Below the pieces are notes generated by a model, which saw only the letters and a list, made by a program, of their open reading frames with translations, was not told the origin of the DNA and ran no database searches. Positions 44,804 to 53,038 of a stretch of DNA of 64,000 nucleotides are shown one piece after another; position 1 is the stretch's first letter; each line of letters starts with the position of its first letter. The DNA is from Treponema sp. UBA792. Its GTDB lineage: Bacteria > Spirochaetota > Spirochaetia > Treponematales > Treponemataceae. The stretch lies in the NCBI GenBank assembly GCA_002296965.1, contig DBIW01000031.1:48572-112571 (forward strand), given 5' to 3'. A program made the translations under genes and the position numbers.

Positions 44804-45598
44804 ATGAGAAATATACTGCTTACTGTTTCTTATGACGGGACGGATTTCTGCGGATGGCAGCGTCAGGACAATCCGGACGGAGGCGAGGCCGGGCGTACCG
44901 TTCAGGGGGAGCTTGAGAAGGCGTTGAGGCGTCTTCACGGTCAGCCCGTCAGCCTGTACGGATCCGGACGGACGGACAGCGGTGTTCATGCGCTCGGTCA
45001 GGCGGCCAATTTTTTCTCTCCTAATGACGGAATTCCGGCGGCAAATTATGTGCGCGCGCTGAATGCTTTTCTGCCCGGAGATGTCCGCGTCATGGCGGCG
45101 GAAGAGGTTCCTCCGGATTTCAACGCCAGATTCAGCGCCACAAGCCGTGTTTACAGGTATTTCATCTCAATGACACCGGCAGTTTCCGCCGCGGCCGCCA
45201 GATTCGTGTGGAGTCCTGGAAAATATGAGCCGGATGTTGAACGTCTGAACAGGATGGCGTCCTGCCTGCGGGGCGAGATGGACTGCGCGTCATTTTCGGC
45301 CGGCGGTGACGGAAGCATCTCGACCTTCCGTTACATTGACGGCGCTGAATTTTTCGTGGGAAAGGATATGTTCGGGGCGGATGTGCTTGTGTTCCAGATA
45401 GAGGCGAATGCGTTTTTGTGGAAAATGGTCCGTACCGTAACAGGAACTCTCGTCGGTCTGGACAGAAAAGGCGGTGATGTTTCTGACATCAGGGAGATAA
45501 TCGCCGCCTGCGACAGACGGAAGGCCGGAATTACCGCTCCTCCGGAAGGGCTCTTCCTGTATAAGATAAAATTTGACGGCATACGCCGCCATGTCTGA
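44804..45598 (+). CDS. truA: tRNA pseudouridine synthase A
   Basis: A 264-residue enzyme that makes pseudouridine at tRNA positions 38-40. The catalytic aspartate is in GSGRTDSGVHA; ILLTVSYDGTDFCGWQ at the start and FLWKMVRTVTGTLV near the end are family text. The ATG at 44804 follows the DUF2225 stop by four bases without a clear ribosome site, so translation is probably coupled. An upstream in-frame extension from 44684 overlaps the previous gene and is rejected. Length is normal. Confidence 0.95.
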   Translation: MRNILLTVSYDGTDFCGWQRQDNPDGGEAGRTVQGELEKALRRLHGQPVSLYGSGRTDSGVHALGQAANFFSPNDGIPAANYVRALNAFLPGDVRVMAAEEVPPDFNARFSATSRVYRYFISMTPAVSAAAARFVWSPGKYEPDVERLNRMASCLRGEMDCASFSAGGDGSISTFRYIDGAEFFVGKDMFGADVLVFQIEANAFLWKMVRTVTGTLVGLDRKGGDVSDIREIIAACDRRKAGITAPPEGLFLYKIKFDGIRRHV

Positions 45599-45605
45599 AT
45601 TTCAC

Positions 45606-45634
45606 TTGCATTTTGTGCTTTTATTTGATAATAT
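45606..45634 (+). promoter_or_regulatory. rplU operon promoter
   Basis: TTGCAT (45606-45611), 17-base spacer, TAATAT (45629-45634). Expected start near 45641, leaving a leader of about 150 bases before rplU. Confidence 0.7.
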
Positions 45635-45640
45635 CTTCGG

Positions 45641-45789
45641 TACGTGTATGGCTGTTTTTGACTGTTGTATCTAATCCCCGTTTTATGCATCAGTGCTCCA
45701 TGCATCAGCCCGTGCGGTTGGGATTGCCGTTTCCTTTGATTCCGCCGTGCCGGACGCACAGATCAGAATTCTAAAAATAGAGGTATTAT
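45641..45789 (+). promoter_or_regulatory. Long rplU leader, candidate ribosomal-protein autoregulatory element
   Basis: The leader holds a direct repeat ATGCATCAG twice with a six-base gap (around 45684-45707) and a larger imperfect stem whose base is GTGCG/CGCAC (about 45711-45760). L21 leaders with such folding control rplU in other bacteria, but I could not match this one to a known class. Confidence 0.4.
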
Positions 45790-46104
45790 ATGTACGCGAC
45801 TATTGAATTTAAGGGCAAGCAGTATAAAGCCGAGAAGGGAGCTGTCCTTACAGTAGATAAAGTTGATGCGGAGAAAGGTTCAAAGATTGATGTCGATACA
45901 GTTCTTCTGGTAAGCGACGGTGATAAAATCAGTGTCGGTTCGCCTTATGTGAACGGTGCGAAAGTTCAGCTTGTCGTTGAGGATTCTTTCAGGGACAAGA
46001 AAGTTATCGTATTCAAATATAAATCAAAGAAAGATTATCACCGTACAATCGGTCATAGACAGCATTATACTAATGTCCGTGTCGAAGATATAACTCTTGC
46101 ATAA
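45790..46104 (+). CDS. rplU: 50S ribosomal protein L21
   Basis: A 104-residue L21: starts MYATIEFKGKQYKAEKG and ends with the RNA-binding FKYKSKKDYHRTIGHRQHYT region. GAGG precedes the ATG. First gene of the rplU-rpmA unit. Confidence 0.97.
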   Translation: MYATIEFKGKQYKAEKGAVLTVDKVDAEKGSKIDVDTVLLVSDGDKISVGSPYVNGAKVQLVVEDSFRDKKVIVFKYKSKKDYHRTIGHRQHYTNVRVEDITLA

Positions 46105-46118
46105 ATTAGGAGAATATT

Positions 46119-46376
46119 ATGGGAAGAACTAGAGGCGGAAGCGGTGCGAAGAACGGCCGTGATTCAAATCCGAAGAATTTGGGTATAAAGAAATACAGCG
46201 GAGAATTTGTTACTGCCGGATCAATCATCCTTAAACAGCGCGGAACAAAATTCTATCCCGGTGACAATGTGAAAAGGGCCGGGGATGACAGTCTGTTTGC
46301 CACTGCTGACGGAAAAGTTGTTTACGGTGAGCGCATGAACAGAAAGGTTGTTTCTGTCGCTCCGGCGGAAGCATAG
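46119..46376 (+). CDS. rpmA: 50S ribosomal protein L27
   Basis: An 85-residue L27. The conserved [16 protein letters not shown] near the N-terminus and [16 protein letters not shown] are clear. It has no cleavable N-terminal extension of the Firmicute type: the mature-like sequence begins directly after Met-Gly-Arg-Thr-Arg. AGGAG precedes the ATG. It ends at a strong terminator. Confidence 0.97.
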   Translation: MGRTRGGSGAKNGRDSNPKNLGIKKYSGEFVTAGSIILKQRGTKFYPGDNVKRAGDDSLFATADGKVVYGERMNRKVVSVAPAEA

Positions 46377-46405
46377 GTTTTGCCGCGATATTCCAGGCTG
46401 ATGAT

Positions 46406-46444
46406 TACCCGGACAGGATTTTTTCTGTGCCGGGTATTTTTTTT
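46406..46444 (+). terminator. Terminator after rpmA
   Basis: ACCCGG-A-CAG pairs with CTG-TG-CCGGGT around a T-rich loop, followed by eight T residues. It would keep L21/L27 expression above that of obg downstream. Confidence 0.85.
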
Positions 46445-46521
46445 GTTCGTGCGTGGAAGCCATCATCCTGACGGTTTTCGTTTCGGACGGTGATCCGTGC
46501 ATTTTATTTTATGGAAGAAAT

Positions 46522-47643
46522 ATGGTTCAGTTTGCAGACGAGGCGCTGATAGAAGTCCGTTCCGGAAACGGAGGAAACGGTTGCATATCATTCAGGCGTG
46601 AGAAATATATTCCCCATGGCGGACCGAACGGCGGCGACGGAGGAAAAGGCGGAGATGTCATTTTCTGCGTGAGGCGTAATCTCCGGACTCTCGGAAAGCT
46701 GCGCCACCGTCACTGTTTCAAGGCGAAGAACGGCGGAGACGGTCAGGGGTGGAACCGCTTCGGAAAGGACGGCGAGGATGTCGTGATACCGGTTCCGCCG
46801 GGAACTACAATAAGGGATGCGGATACCGGCGAGCTTATATATGATTTTGCGGCCTCTTCCGGGGAGGAGCAGTTCACGTTTCTGAAGGGCGGAAAAGGCG
46901 GATGGGGAAATGTCCATTTCAAGACATCGACCAATCAGGCTCCGCGCTATGCGCATCCGGGAACTCCCGGCGAGACAAGGATGCTCCGGATAGAGCTCAG
47001 CATAATGGCTGATGTGGGGCTTGTCGGATTTCCGAATGCCGGAAAGTCGTCGCTTCTTACGGCGTTCACAAACGCGCGCCCTAAAATAGCGCCATATCCG
47101 TTCACCACAAAAATCCCGAATCTCGGAGTTCTGCGTGTGGATGACGAGAGCGACATTGTGATAGCGGATATTCCCGGAATCATTGAGGGCGCGTCTGAAG
47201 GCGCTGGTCTTGGAGACCAGTTCCTGAAGCATATAACCCGGACCGCCTGTCTGATTTTTATGATTGACTGTTCTGATGACAACTATGCTACGGCGTATGA
47301 TACTCTTTGTGATGAGCTTTCCTCGTATTCGCCTGCGCTTATGGAGAAACCGCGGATAGTTCTCTGCAACAAGACGGATGTCGATGGCGCTTTTGACCGT
47401 GCCCTTGAGATTATAGAGAAAATCCGCTCCGCCGCGCCTGAAATTCCTGTCATTCCTGTTTCCGCCATGACGGGGCGCGGCCTTGATAATGCCAGAAGGG
47501 AAATCATAAATCTTGTGAACAGGCTTGAAAACCGTGCCCTGTCCGAGCCTGGAAAGGCGCCTGAGTCTCCGGAATCCAGTTTCATGAATTCCCGCGCTTT
47601 TGTTGATGATGAGCCTGTCCAGTATCCGGGAAGCGAGCAGTGA
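46522..47643 (+). CDS. obg: Obg-family GTPase
   Basis: A 373-residue GTPase involved in large-subunit assembly. N-terminal Obg fold with glycine-rich loops (GNGGNGCISFRREK, GPNGGDGGKGGDV), then the G domain: GFPNAGKSS, switch region YPFTTKIPNLG, DIPGIIEGASEGAGLG, NKTD and SAMTG. The C-terminal OCT domain is missing, as in many short Obg proteins; only a 35-residue tail remains. The start is ATG 46522 with GGAAG before it rather than the upstream GTG at 46453. Downstream genes nadD, yqeK, LCP and rsfS follow closely, one operon. Confidence 0.95.
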   Translation: MVQFADEALIEVRSGNGGNGCISFRREKYIPHGGPNGGDGGKGGDVIFCVRRNLRTLGKLRHRHCFKAKNGGDGQGWNRFGKDGEDVVIPVPPGTTIRDADTGELIYDFAASSGEEQFTFLKGGKGGWGNVHFKTSTNQAPRYAHPGTPGETRMLRIELSIMADVGLVGFPNAGKSSLLTAFTNARPKIAPYPFTTKIPNLGVLRVDDESDIVIADIPGIIEGASEGAGLGDQFLKHITRTACLIFMIDCSDDNYATAYDTLCDELSSYSPALMEKPRIVLCNKTDVDGAFDRALEIIEKIRSAAPEIPVIPVSAMTGRGLDNARREIINLVNRLENRALSEPGKAPESPESSFMNSRAFVDDEPVQYPGSEQ

Positions 47644-48317
47644 GAATCGCCATTATCGGCGGCAGTTTCAATCCGCTCCATATAGGACATGCGATGCTGG
47701 CCGACACCGCCGTCACGGAGCTCGGTTTTGACCGGGTCCTGTTCGTGCCGACGTTCATTCCTCCCCACAAGTCATTGAACGGAGATGTCTCTCCGTCGCA
47801 GCGGCTTGAGCTTGTACGGCGGTTCTGCGCCGCTGAGGGCGGAGGAATTTTTGCCGCCGAGGACTGCGAGATTGTCCGCGGAGGAGTCTCGTATACCTCG
47901 GATACGCTTGCGTTCATCCTTGAGAAGTACGGACCGCGGCTTGACGGAAAGCCGGCATTCATACTGGGGGAGGAAGTGGCCGCGGAATTCGGAAAATGGC
48001 ACCGCGCGGATTATGTGGCGGACCATGCGGAGCTTCTTGTCGCACGCCGCCATCCGGAGCTGAACAATGTCGATTCGTCCGGATTCAGGAATTCTCCTTC
48101 CGGTGACTATGCTGGAGATTTCGGAACGGAATTTTCACCGGAGAACTTCAGATGGAAATTCCGTTTCCTTGAGAATCCCGTTCTTCCTGTCTCTTCCACT
48201 GAGATACGGGCGCGGGCCGCATCGGGAAAAAGTTTCAGGTATCTTGTTCCCGGCGCTGTTTTTGAGTATATTGTATCGGAAAAACTGTATGCGGGCCGGC
48301 CGGTTTCTGCGGAGTAG
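47640..48317 (+). CDS. nadD: Nicotinate-nucleotide adenylyltransferase
   Basis: A 225-residue enzyme that joins nicotinate mononucleotide to AMP in NAD synthesis. GGSFNPLHIGH is the nucleotidyl-transfer motif (HxGH form) and SSTEIRARAASGKS is the second one. It starts with GTG overlapping the obg stop (GTGA), so translation is coupled. Length is slightly above the usual 190-215, owing to an insertion around residues 140-165. Confidence 0.94.
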   Translation: MRIAIIGGSFNPLHIGHAMLADTAVTELGFDRVLFVPTFIPPHKSLNGDVSPSQRLELVRRFCAAEGGGIFAAEDCEIVRGGVSYTSDTLAFILEKYGPRLDGKPAFILGEEVAAEFGKWHRADYVADHAELLVARRHPELNNVDSSGFRNSPSGDYAGDFGTEFSPENFRWKFRFLENPVLPVSSTEIRARAASGKSFRYLVPGAVFEYIVSEKLYAGRPVSAE

Positions 48318-48370
48318 GACATATTCCGATGCCGGAAAACGCCGGCTGAGGCTCGGACTGTGGAAATTTT

Positions 48371-48946
48371 ATGGATTATCTGGAACTGACAGAGAAAATC
48401 AGAGAATATATAAGCGGAAGACTTTCGGAATCCAGATACGGACATTCCCTGAGGACTGCGGGTATGTGCGCGCGGATATGCCGTCATTATGCTCTTGATG
48501 ATGGAAAGGGGTATCTGGCCGGCATCGCCCACGATATGTGCAAGGAGGATTCTCCGGAACGGCTTCTGGAGCTTGCGTCGGAGGACGGAATGCCGGTCAT
48601 TGGCATTGAGAGGGAAAAGCCGTCGCTTCTTCACGGCAGGGCGGCCGCCGTCCTTCTCAGGCGGAAATTTTCTGTGGATGATGATGAGCTGCTGGAGGCT
48701 GTGGCTTTCCACACTTCCGGAAAGGTCGGGATGGGAGCTTTGACAGAAGCGCTCTATGTGGCCGACAAGATAGAGCCTGGCCGCAAATATATAACCGACT
48801 CCTACCGCAACAGCCTTTTTGAGCATACGCTTGATGATATGTTCAGGACGGTTCTTGCCGATACTGTCGGATATGTGAAATCAAAGGGAAAGGGATATGC
48901 CCTTTTTCCTGAGACACGGAAACTGCTTGAGCATTTCGGGGTGTAG
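48371..48946 (+). CDS. yqeK: YqeK-type HD-domain hydrolase
   Basis: A 191-residue HD-superfamily phosphohydrolase. Metal ligands: His in YGHSLRTAG, His-Asp in AGIAHDMCKE, His in LLHGRAAA, His in VAFHTSG and Asp in YVADKIEPGR. YqeK proteins are symmetrical Ap4A hydrolases; neighbours nadD and rsfS are the usual ones in Bacillus too. It ends four bases before the LCP gene. Confidence 0.93.
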   Translation: MDYLELTEKIREYISGRLSESRYGHSLRTAGMCARICRHYALDDGKGYLAGIAHDMCKEDSPERLLELASEDGMPVIGIEREKPSLLHGRAAAVLLRRKFSVDDDELLEAVAFHTSGKVGMGALTEALYVADKIEPGRKYITDSYRNSLFEHTLDDMFRTVLADTVGYVKSKGKGYALFPETRKLLEHFGV

Positions 48947-48949
48947 CCT

Positions 48950-50164
48950 ATGCGGAAATTCAGGGACGAACAGAAAGGTGCCATTTTTATAGTCATTATC
49001 CTGCTCATAGTTGCGGTTGTGGTAGGAATTTTCATGTTCTCCCTTAGAACTGATGCGGTCGAGGAGGTTGTCAAAAGTGACAGCCTCCTGAAAGTCCTTT
49101 TTGTTGTGGAGGACGATGACGGTTCCGTTCTTTTCTCTGATGTCATCGCAAACTATCCGGTGTTCAACAAGGCCGCCGTGATAAATATTCCGGGAAATAC
49201 AGGCGCTATATACAGGAGCCTCGGCCGTGTTGACAGGATTGACAGGGTTTACCAGGAGAAGGGGATAGACAGCTACCGCACTGAGGTGGAGCGGATGCTC
49301 GGACTTGGCGTTCCGTTCTATGTCGTCATTAATCTTGACTGTTTTGTAAAGCTGACGGACATGCTCGGAGGTCTCAGGGTGTTCATACCGGCTCCGGTGG
49401 ACTGCCGCGCCGATGACGGAACAAGATGGCTTCTTCCTTCAGGAGCGGTGGATCTTGACGGTGATAAAATTCTGACATATCTGAAGTACCGTGATTCCGA
49501 GGAGACATCGTCAGATGTTCAGGACAGGTACCAGAATGTCATGACTGCATTTCTGACAGGACTGCATGACCGGAATTTCATCATTTTTAGGGGCGGCAAT
49601 TTCCGTAAATATGCAGAATGCATGTCGTGTAATGTTTCTGATTCGGAGCTCAGGACGCTTTTTTCCGTCCTGTCGCAGGTTGACACTGAGTCCGTGATAA
49701 GACAGACAATCACTGGCTCAATCCGTAATGTCGACGGACAGCAGCTCCTTTTTCCTCTGAACAACGGAGAATTCGTGAAGGAGGCGGTGAAGCAGACTAC
49801 CGGAATGCTGGTGTCCACGGACGGAACGGTTCCGAGCAGAACCTATGTGCTTGAAATTCAGAACGGAACAACCGTTCAGGGGCTGGCGCGCAACACGTCG
49901 ATCCTGTTTCAGAACGCCAGCTACGATGTTCTGAGCGCGGTTAACGCCGATTCAAATGATTATGAGGAGACGGTTATAATTGATCATATCGGAAATGAGG
50001 ATATAGCTAAGATGGTCGGCGGATTCATCCACTGCACCAACATAAGGCAGGCAGATTCTGAGACGGAGGCAGGAATTTCATCTGACGATGCGCGTGTTGA
50101 CTTTACGATAATACTCGGAAAGGATTTTAACGGGCGTTATGTTGTCAGACGTAATCCGAGATAA
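48950..50164 (+). CDS. LytR-CpsA-Psr (LCP) family membrane protein with LytR_C domain
   Basis: A 404-residue protein with one N-terminal membrane helix (residues 11-31) and an outer LCP domain (about 45-250: NIPGNTGAIYRSLGRVDRID, VPFYVVINLDCFVKLTDMLGGL, ILTYLKYRDSE). A LytR_C-like domain follows (about 285-400; YVLEIQNGTTVQGLARN). LCP proteins attach glycopolymers to envelope acceptors. The usual Arg/Asp set is only partly visible (YLKYRDSEE, DVQDRYQNV), so activity is likely but unproved. In a diderm spirochaete without wall teichoic acid the substrate is unknown. It lies between yqeK and rsfS. Confidence 0.88.
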   Translation: MRKFRDEQKGAIFIVIILLIVAVVVGIFMFSLRTDAVEEVVKSDSLLKVLFVVEDDDGSVLFSDVIANYPVFNKAAVINIPGNTGAIYRSLGRVDRIDRVYQEKGIDSYRTEVERMLGLGVPFYVVINLDCFVKLTDMLGGLRVFIPAPVDCRADDGTRWLLPSGAVDLDGDKILTYLKYRDSEETSSDVQDRYQNVMTAFLTGLHDRNFIIFRGGNFRKYAECMSCNVSDSELRTLFSVLSQVDTESVIRQTITGSIRNVDGQQLLFPLNNGEFVKEAVKQTTGMLVSTDGTVPSRTYVLEIQNGTTVQGLARNTSILFQNASYDVLSAVNADSNDYEETVIIDHIGNEDIAKMVGGFIHCTNIRQADSETEAGISSDDARVDFTIILGKDFNGRYVVRRNPR

Positions 50165-50166
50165 AA

Positions 50167-50535
50167 ATGAAAAGCATTGAGGAAAAGGCGAAGGAGATTG
50201 CCCGGCTGATGGCGGACGGCAAGGGACGTGATGTTACGGTGATAGATGTTTCCGGGCTTAACAGCTGGACGGATTTTTTTGTCATCGTCACGGTGAACAG
50301 TTCCGCGCACTGGCAGGGGCTTTACAGGCAGGTCAGGGATTATATAAAGGACAATGACCTGGAGATTCATGCGACAAAGCGGCGGAGTCCGGACGGCGAT
50401 GACTGGAATCTGATAGATTTGGGGCCCATAGTGGTTCACCTTATGTCTGAGAGCGCACGCGGTTTCTATGACCTTGAGAAACTGTGGCATGCGGGAAAGA
50501 CAATAGATATAGAGAATTCTTCTCCGGAAGTCTGA
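50167..50535 (+). CDS. rsfS: Ribosomal silencing factor RsfS
   Basis: A 122-residue protein of the RsfS/Iojap family that binds L14 and blocks subunit joining when nutrients are low. SGLNSWTDFFVIVTVNSSAHWQ and WNLIDLGPIVVHLMSESARGFYDLEKLW are typical. It starts two bases after the LCP stop and ends the operon at a strong terminator. Confidence 0.95.
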   Translation: MKSIEEKAKEIARLMADGKGRDVTVIDVSGLNSWTDFFVIVTVNSSAHWQGLYRQVRDYIKDNDLEIHATKRRSPDGDDWNLIDLGPIVVHLMSESARGFYDLEKLWHAGKTIDIENSSPEV

Positions 50536-50539
50536 CAAA

Positions 50540-50569
50540 AAAAAGACCGCAAAATGCGGTCTTTTTTTT
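50540..50569. terminator. Bidirectional intrinsic terminator
   Basis: AAGACCGCA pairs with TGCGGTCTT around a two-to-three-base loop, with eight A residues before and eight T residues after, so it can end both rsfS and the convergent acidic-protein gene. Confidence 0.92.
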
Positions 50570-50602
50570 CATGTCTGTTGTGTTTTCGTCTGCACTGGTG
50601 TG

Positions 50603-50896
50603 TCAGTCGTCGAAATTCTCGTCAAAGTCCTCGTCCTCGTCTATCAGTTCCTCACCTTCGGAATGCATCTGATAATAGCCGTCCTCCGCCTCGACATCGT
50701 CATAAGGCTCGTCCGGATCGTCCTCCTCCTTGAATACGTCGTCGTACAGATCCACGTCGTCATCAAAACTGTCCAACGTGTCGTCATCGTCATAGCCGAA
50801 GTCATCGTCTTCGTCGACGTCGTCAAAATCATCGTATTCATCATCGTAACTGAAAGACAGCTGAAGTGAAGAATCATCAAGCAGGGCTGCGGACAT
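50603..50896 (-). CDS. Extremely acidic small protein (about half Asp/Glu)
   Basis: A 97-residue protein with about 48 Asp or Glu residues, one Lys and no Arg. After a 15-residue neutral start (MSAALLDDSSLQLSFS) it is a run of short acidic clusters spaced by aromatic residues (YDDEYDDFDD, FGYDDDDTL, ELIDEDEDFDENFDD). I know no family for it. AAGGAG lies seven bases before the ATG and a consensus promoter is upstream, so it is a real, well-expressed gene. Such a chain would be disordered and could mimic nucleic acid or bind basic proteins or calcium. A hydrophobic ORF on the other strand is an artefact of the Asp codons. Confidence 0.82.
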   Translation of the reverse strand: MSAALLDDSSLQLSFSYDDEYDDFDDVDEDDDFGYDDDDTLDSFDDDVDLYDDVFKEEDDPDEPYDDVEAEDGYYQMHSEGEELIDEDEDFDENFDD

Positions 50897-50969
50897 TAAA
50901 AACTCCTTGAATTCTTTGCTCAGAATTACAGAAATGCTGCGTTAAGTGACGAAACTCCCGGCGGATAAA

Positions 50970-50998
50970 AATGTAAATCAGCGTAATATTATTGTCAA
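50970..50998 (-). promoter_or_regulatory. Promoter of the acidic-protein gene
   Basis: Consensus TTGACA (50998-50993), 17-base spacer, TACATT (50975-50970), about 73 bases before the ATG. Confidence 0.7.
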
Positions 50999-51060
50999 CT
51001 GCTTTTTGGATAAAATATGAAAAATGTGAGACCGGTCAGAAGCGGATTCTTTTGCCGTAT

Positions 51061-51088
51061 TTGACATAAAGCGCAAAATTTGTATAAT
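51061..51088 (+). promoter_or_regulatory. Perfect-consensus ispE promoter giving a near-leaderless message
   Basis: TTGACA (51061-51066), 16-base spacer, TATAAT (51083-51088). The ispE ATG at 51099 is only 10 bases further, so the message would have a leader of about 3-5 bases. Confidence 0.8.
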
Positions 51089-51098
51089 GGAGAGTCAA

Positions 51099-51968
51099 AT
51101 GCCGACTGAAATCCGTGTCAAAGCGTATGCAAAAGTAAATTTCGGACTGAATGTTTTGCCTGCACGGGACGACGGATTCCATAATATAGAAAGTATTTTT
51201 CAGACGGTGGATTTGTCAGATGAACTTGATGTCCGTGTGTCCGGCGACGGCCGATGCAGAGTCGGATGTTCCGGTTTGTCTCTTCCCGAAGAAAATACCT
51301 TGACGGCTGCATACCGCGCATTCCGTGAGATTGCCGGTATTCCTGTTCCGGGCTTCGATGTGACGCTCAGAAAAGGAATTCCTGCCGGCGGTGGTCTTGG
51401 AGGCGGCTCTTCCGATGCGGCGGCTTTTGTCCGTGCCGCGGAACGCCTTTGCGGAATCACCCTCGAAAAGGAGCAGCTGGATTATATAGCGGCGAATACA
51501 GGTAGCGATGTTTTTTTCTTTTTAAACTGCGGTGCTGGAGGCAGGGGATGTTCTGCTGTTTCCGGGCGCGGCGAGAAGGTCAAAGACATTCCGGGCAGAC
51601 AGGACTTGTTTCTTGTTCTGATATTTCCGGGTATAAATTCCTCCACAAGGGAAGCTTATGCTGCGGTTGACCGGGCGGCGGATGCCGGAGAAGCACTGCT
51701 GGGATCTGAATTGGAAGAGATGGAGATTGTGTATCATAAAGCTGCGGCTGAATGGAATTTCGTGAACACATTTACGGATGTCGTCTCGAAACTTTATCCG
51801 CGGATCGGAGATGCGTTGATCGATTTGAGAAAGGCAGGAGCTGTTTTTGTCGATATGTCGGGTTCAGGCTCGACGGTATACGGTGTGTACGATGATATGC
51901 AACTTGCGGTAAGGGGATGCGAATTCCTTTCCGGTATCTGGGACTGTAAGCTTGTGCGGACTGTCTAG
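51099..51968 (+). CDS. ispE: 4-diphosphocytidyl-2-C-methyl-D-erythritol kinase
   Basis: A 289-residue GHMP kinase of the MEP isoprenoid pathway. [11 protein letters not shown] is the substrate-binding start, [13 protein letters not shown] is the ATP-binding motif 2, and [11 protein letters not shown] motif 3. The upstream ATG at 51087 lies inside the -10 box and cannot be used by this promoter; ATG 51099 is taken. GGAG before it overlaps the promoter and would not be in the message. It is followed by spoVG, a tRNA and rplY, a gene neighbourhood also found in Bacillus. Confidence 0.95.
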   Translation: MPTEIRVKAYAKVNFGLNVLPARDDGFHNIESIFQTVDLSDELDVRVSGDGRCRVGCSGLSLPEENTLTAAYRAFREIAGIPVPGFDVTLRKGIPAGGGLGGGSSDAAAFVRAAERLCGITLEKEQLDYIAANTGSDVFFFLNCGAGGRGCSAVSGRGEKVKDIPGRQDLFLVLIFPGINSSTREAYAAVDRAADAGEALLGSELEEMEIVYHKAAAEWNFVNTFTDVVSKLYPRIGDALIDLRKAGAVFVDMSGSGSTVYGVYDDMQLAVRGCEFLSGIWDCKLVRTV

Positions 51969-52000
51969 TCCGCGCCAAAAATAAGAGCGGAGGATATCTT

Positions 52001-52279
52001 ATGCAGATTACCGAGTTGCGGATCAGAAAAGTGGATTCCGAGGCGAAGTTGCGTGCCTATGTGACGGTCACTTTTGACGATTGTTTTGTCGTGCACAATG
52101 TGAAAATCATTGAGGGCAAAAACGGTCTTTTTATAGCAATGCCCAGCCGGAAGACAGCTGACGGTGAATTCAAGGACATTGTTCATCCGATAAGTCCGGA
52201 ATTCAGAAATGAATTGCAGGGAAGGATTTTGGGTGAATATAATTCAGGGCAGATTTTGACCGGCGTCAGTTACAATTGA
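52001..52279 (+). CDS. spoVG: SpoVG-family RNA/DNA-binding regulator
   Basis: A 92-residue Spo[22 protein letters not shown] start and [22 protein letters not shown] are typical. SpoVG binds nucleic acids in Borrelia and other bacteria and controls gene expression; it is not a sporulation marker here. GGAGG lies seven bases before the ATG. It follows ispE by 32 bases. Confidence 0.95.
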   Translation: MQITELRIRKVDSEAKLRAYVTVTFDDCFVVHNVKIIEGKNGLFIAMPSRKTADGEFKDIVHPISPEFRNELQGRILGEYNSGQILTGVSYN

Positions 52280-52302
52280 CCTACGGTGAAACGGCTTATA
52301 AT

Positions 52303-52375
52303 TGGGACGTCGGCAAGCGGTAAGCCCCCGGCTTTTGGTGCCGGTATTCCACAGGTTCGAATCCTGTCGTCCCAG
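52303..52375 (+). tRNA. tRNA-Gln, anticodon TTG
   Basis: A 73-base cloverleaf: acceptor stem TGGGACG with CGTCCCA, D arm GGC/GCC, anticodon stem CCGGC/GCCGG with loop TTTTGGT giving TTG, T arm ACAGG-TTCGAAT-CCTGT, discriminator G, no encoded CCA. A TATAAT box abuts its first base, too close to start transcription in front of it, so it is probably processed from the spoVG message. Confidence 0.95.
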
Positions 52376-52420
52376 AAAATATAAATTTGATATTGTAAAG
52401 TAAATAAAGGAGCTTTTAAG

Positions 52421-52975
52421 ATGGATAAGCTGGTTATTAACGGAAAGACCCGTACCGAATCAGGCAAGACAGTTGCCAAGAGACTTCGCGCGTCAGGCAG
52501 AATTCCTGCTGTCGTATACAATTCAAAGGGCGAGGCCACGATGCTTGATGTGGATGAGGTCGAATTCAACAAGGTTTGGCGTACAATCACTCCGACGACC
52601 ATGATTACACTCAAAGTTGACGGAAAAGATGCCAAAGATGCGCTGATCAAGGACACAGAATACAATATCCGTACAGACAAGGTTCTTCATGCGGATTTCT
52701 TTGAGCCTGCCGCTGACGAGAAACTTACTGCCGTAATGAAGATTCAGTATTCAGGTACTCCGGCCGGAGTTCTTAAGGGCGGATTCCTGCTGAAACATAT
52801 TCCTGACGTGAAGGTTCAGGCTGTTCCTTCCGCTCTTCCTGCGCGTGTCGTGGTTGACATTTCAAAGGTTAACATCGGCGAGTCAATCTGCGTGAAGGAT
52901 CTTTCTCTCGGTGAGGGCGTGACAATCCTTACAGATGAGAATCTTCCTGTCGTAAGCGTCTCTCCGGCCCGCTAG
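52421..52975 (+). CDS. rplY: 50S ribosomal protein L25, general stress (Ctc) long form
   Basis: A 184-residue L25 of the two-domain TL5/Ctc type. The N-terminal 5S-RNA-binding domain (RTESGKTVAKRLRASGRIPAVVYN) is followed by a C-terminal beta domain (about 95-184, ADEKLTAVMKIQYSGTPAG). AGGAG eight bases before the ATG. A terminator follows. Confidence 0.96.
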   Translation: MDKLVINGKTRTESGKTVAKRLRASGRIPAVVYNSKGEATMLDVDEVEFNKVWRTITPTTMITLKVDGKDAKDALIKDTEYNIRTDKVLHADFFEPAADEKLTAVMKIQYSGTPAGVLKGGFLLKHIPDVKVQAVPSALPARVVVDISKVNIGESICVKDLSLGEGVTILTDENLPVVSVSPAR

Positions 52976-52993
52976 TCAGGTTCGGAACAACAC

Positions 52994-53027
52994 ACGGGCT
53001 GTCGTTCTGGCAGCCCGTTCTTGTTTT
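52994..53027 (+). terminator. Terminator after rplY
   Basis: ACGGGCTG pairs with CAGCCCGT around a nine-base loop, followed by TCTTGTTTT. Confidence 0.8.
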
Positions 53028-53038
53028 AAAGGAATCCG

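Noticed and set aside
50600..50869. Plus-strand ORF of 89 codons that looks like a membrane protein
   Set aside because: Val/Ile-rich only because it is the complement of Asp codons of the acidic protein, which has promoter and ribosome site.
52276..52302. TTGACC...TATAAT directly before tRNA-Gln
   Set aside because: The -10 abuts the first tRNA base, so a start 7 bases later would be inside the tRNA; the spacer is only 15 bases. It might serve rplY but I could not support that.
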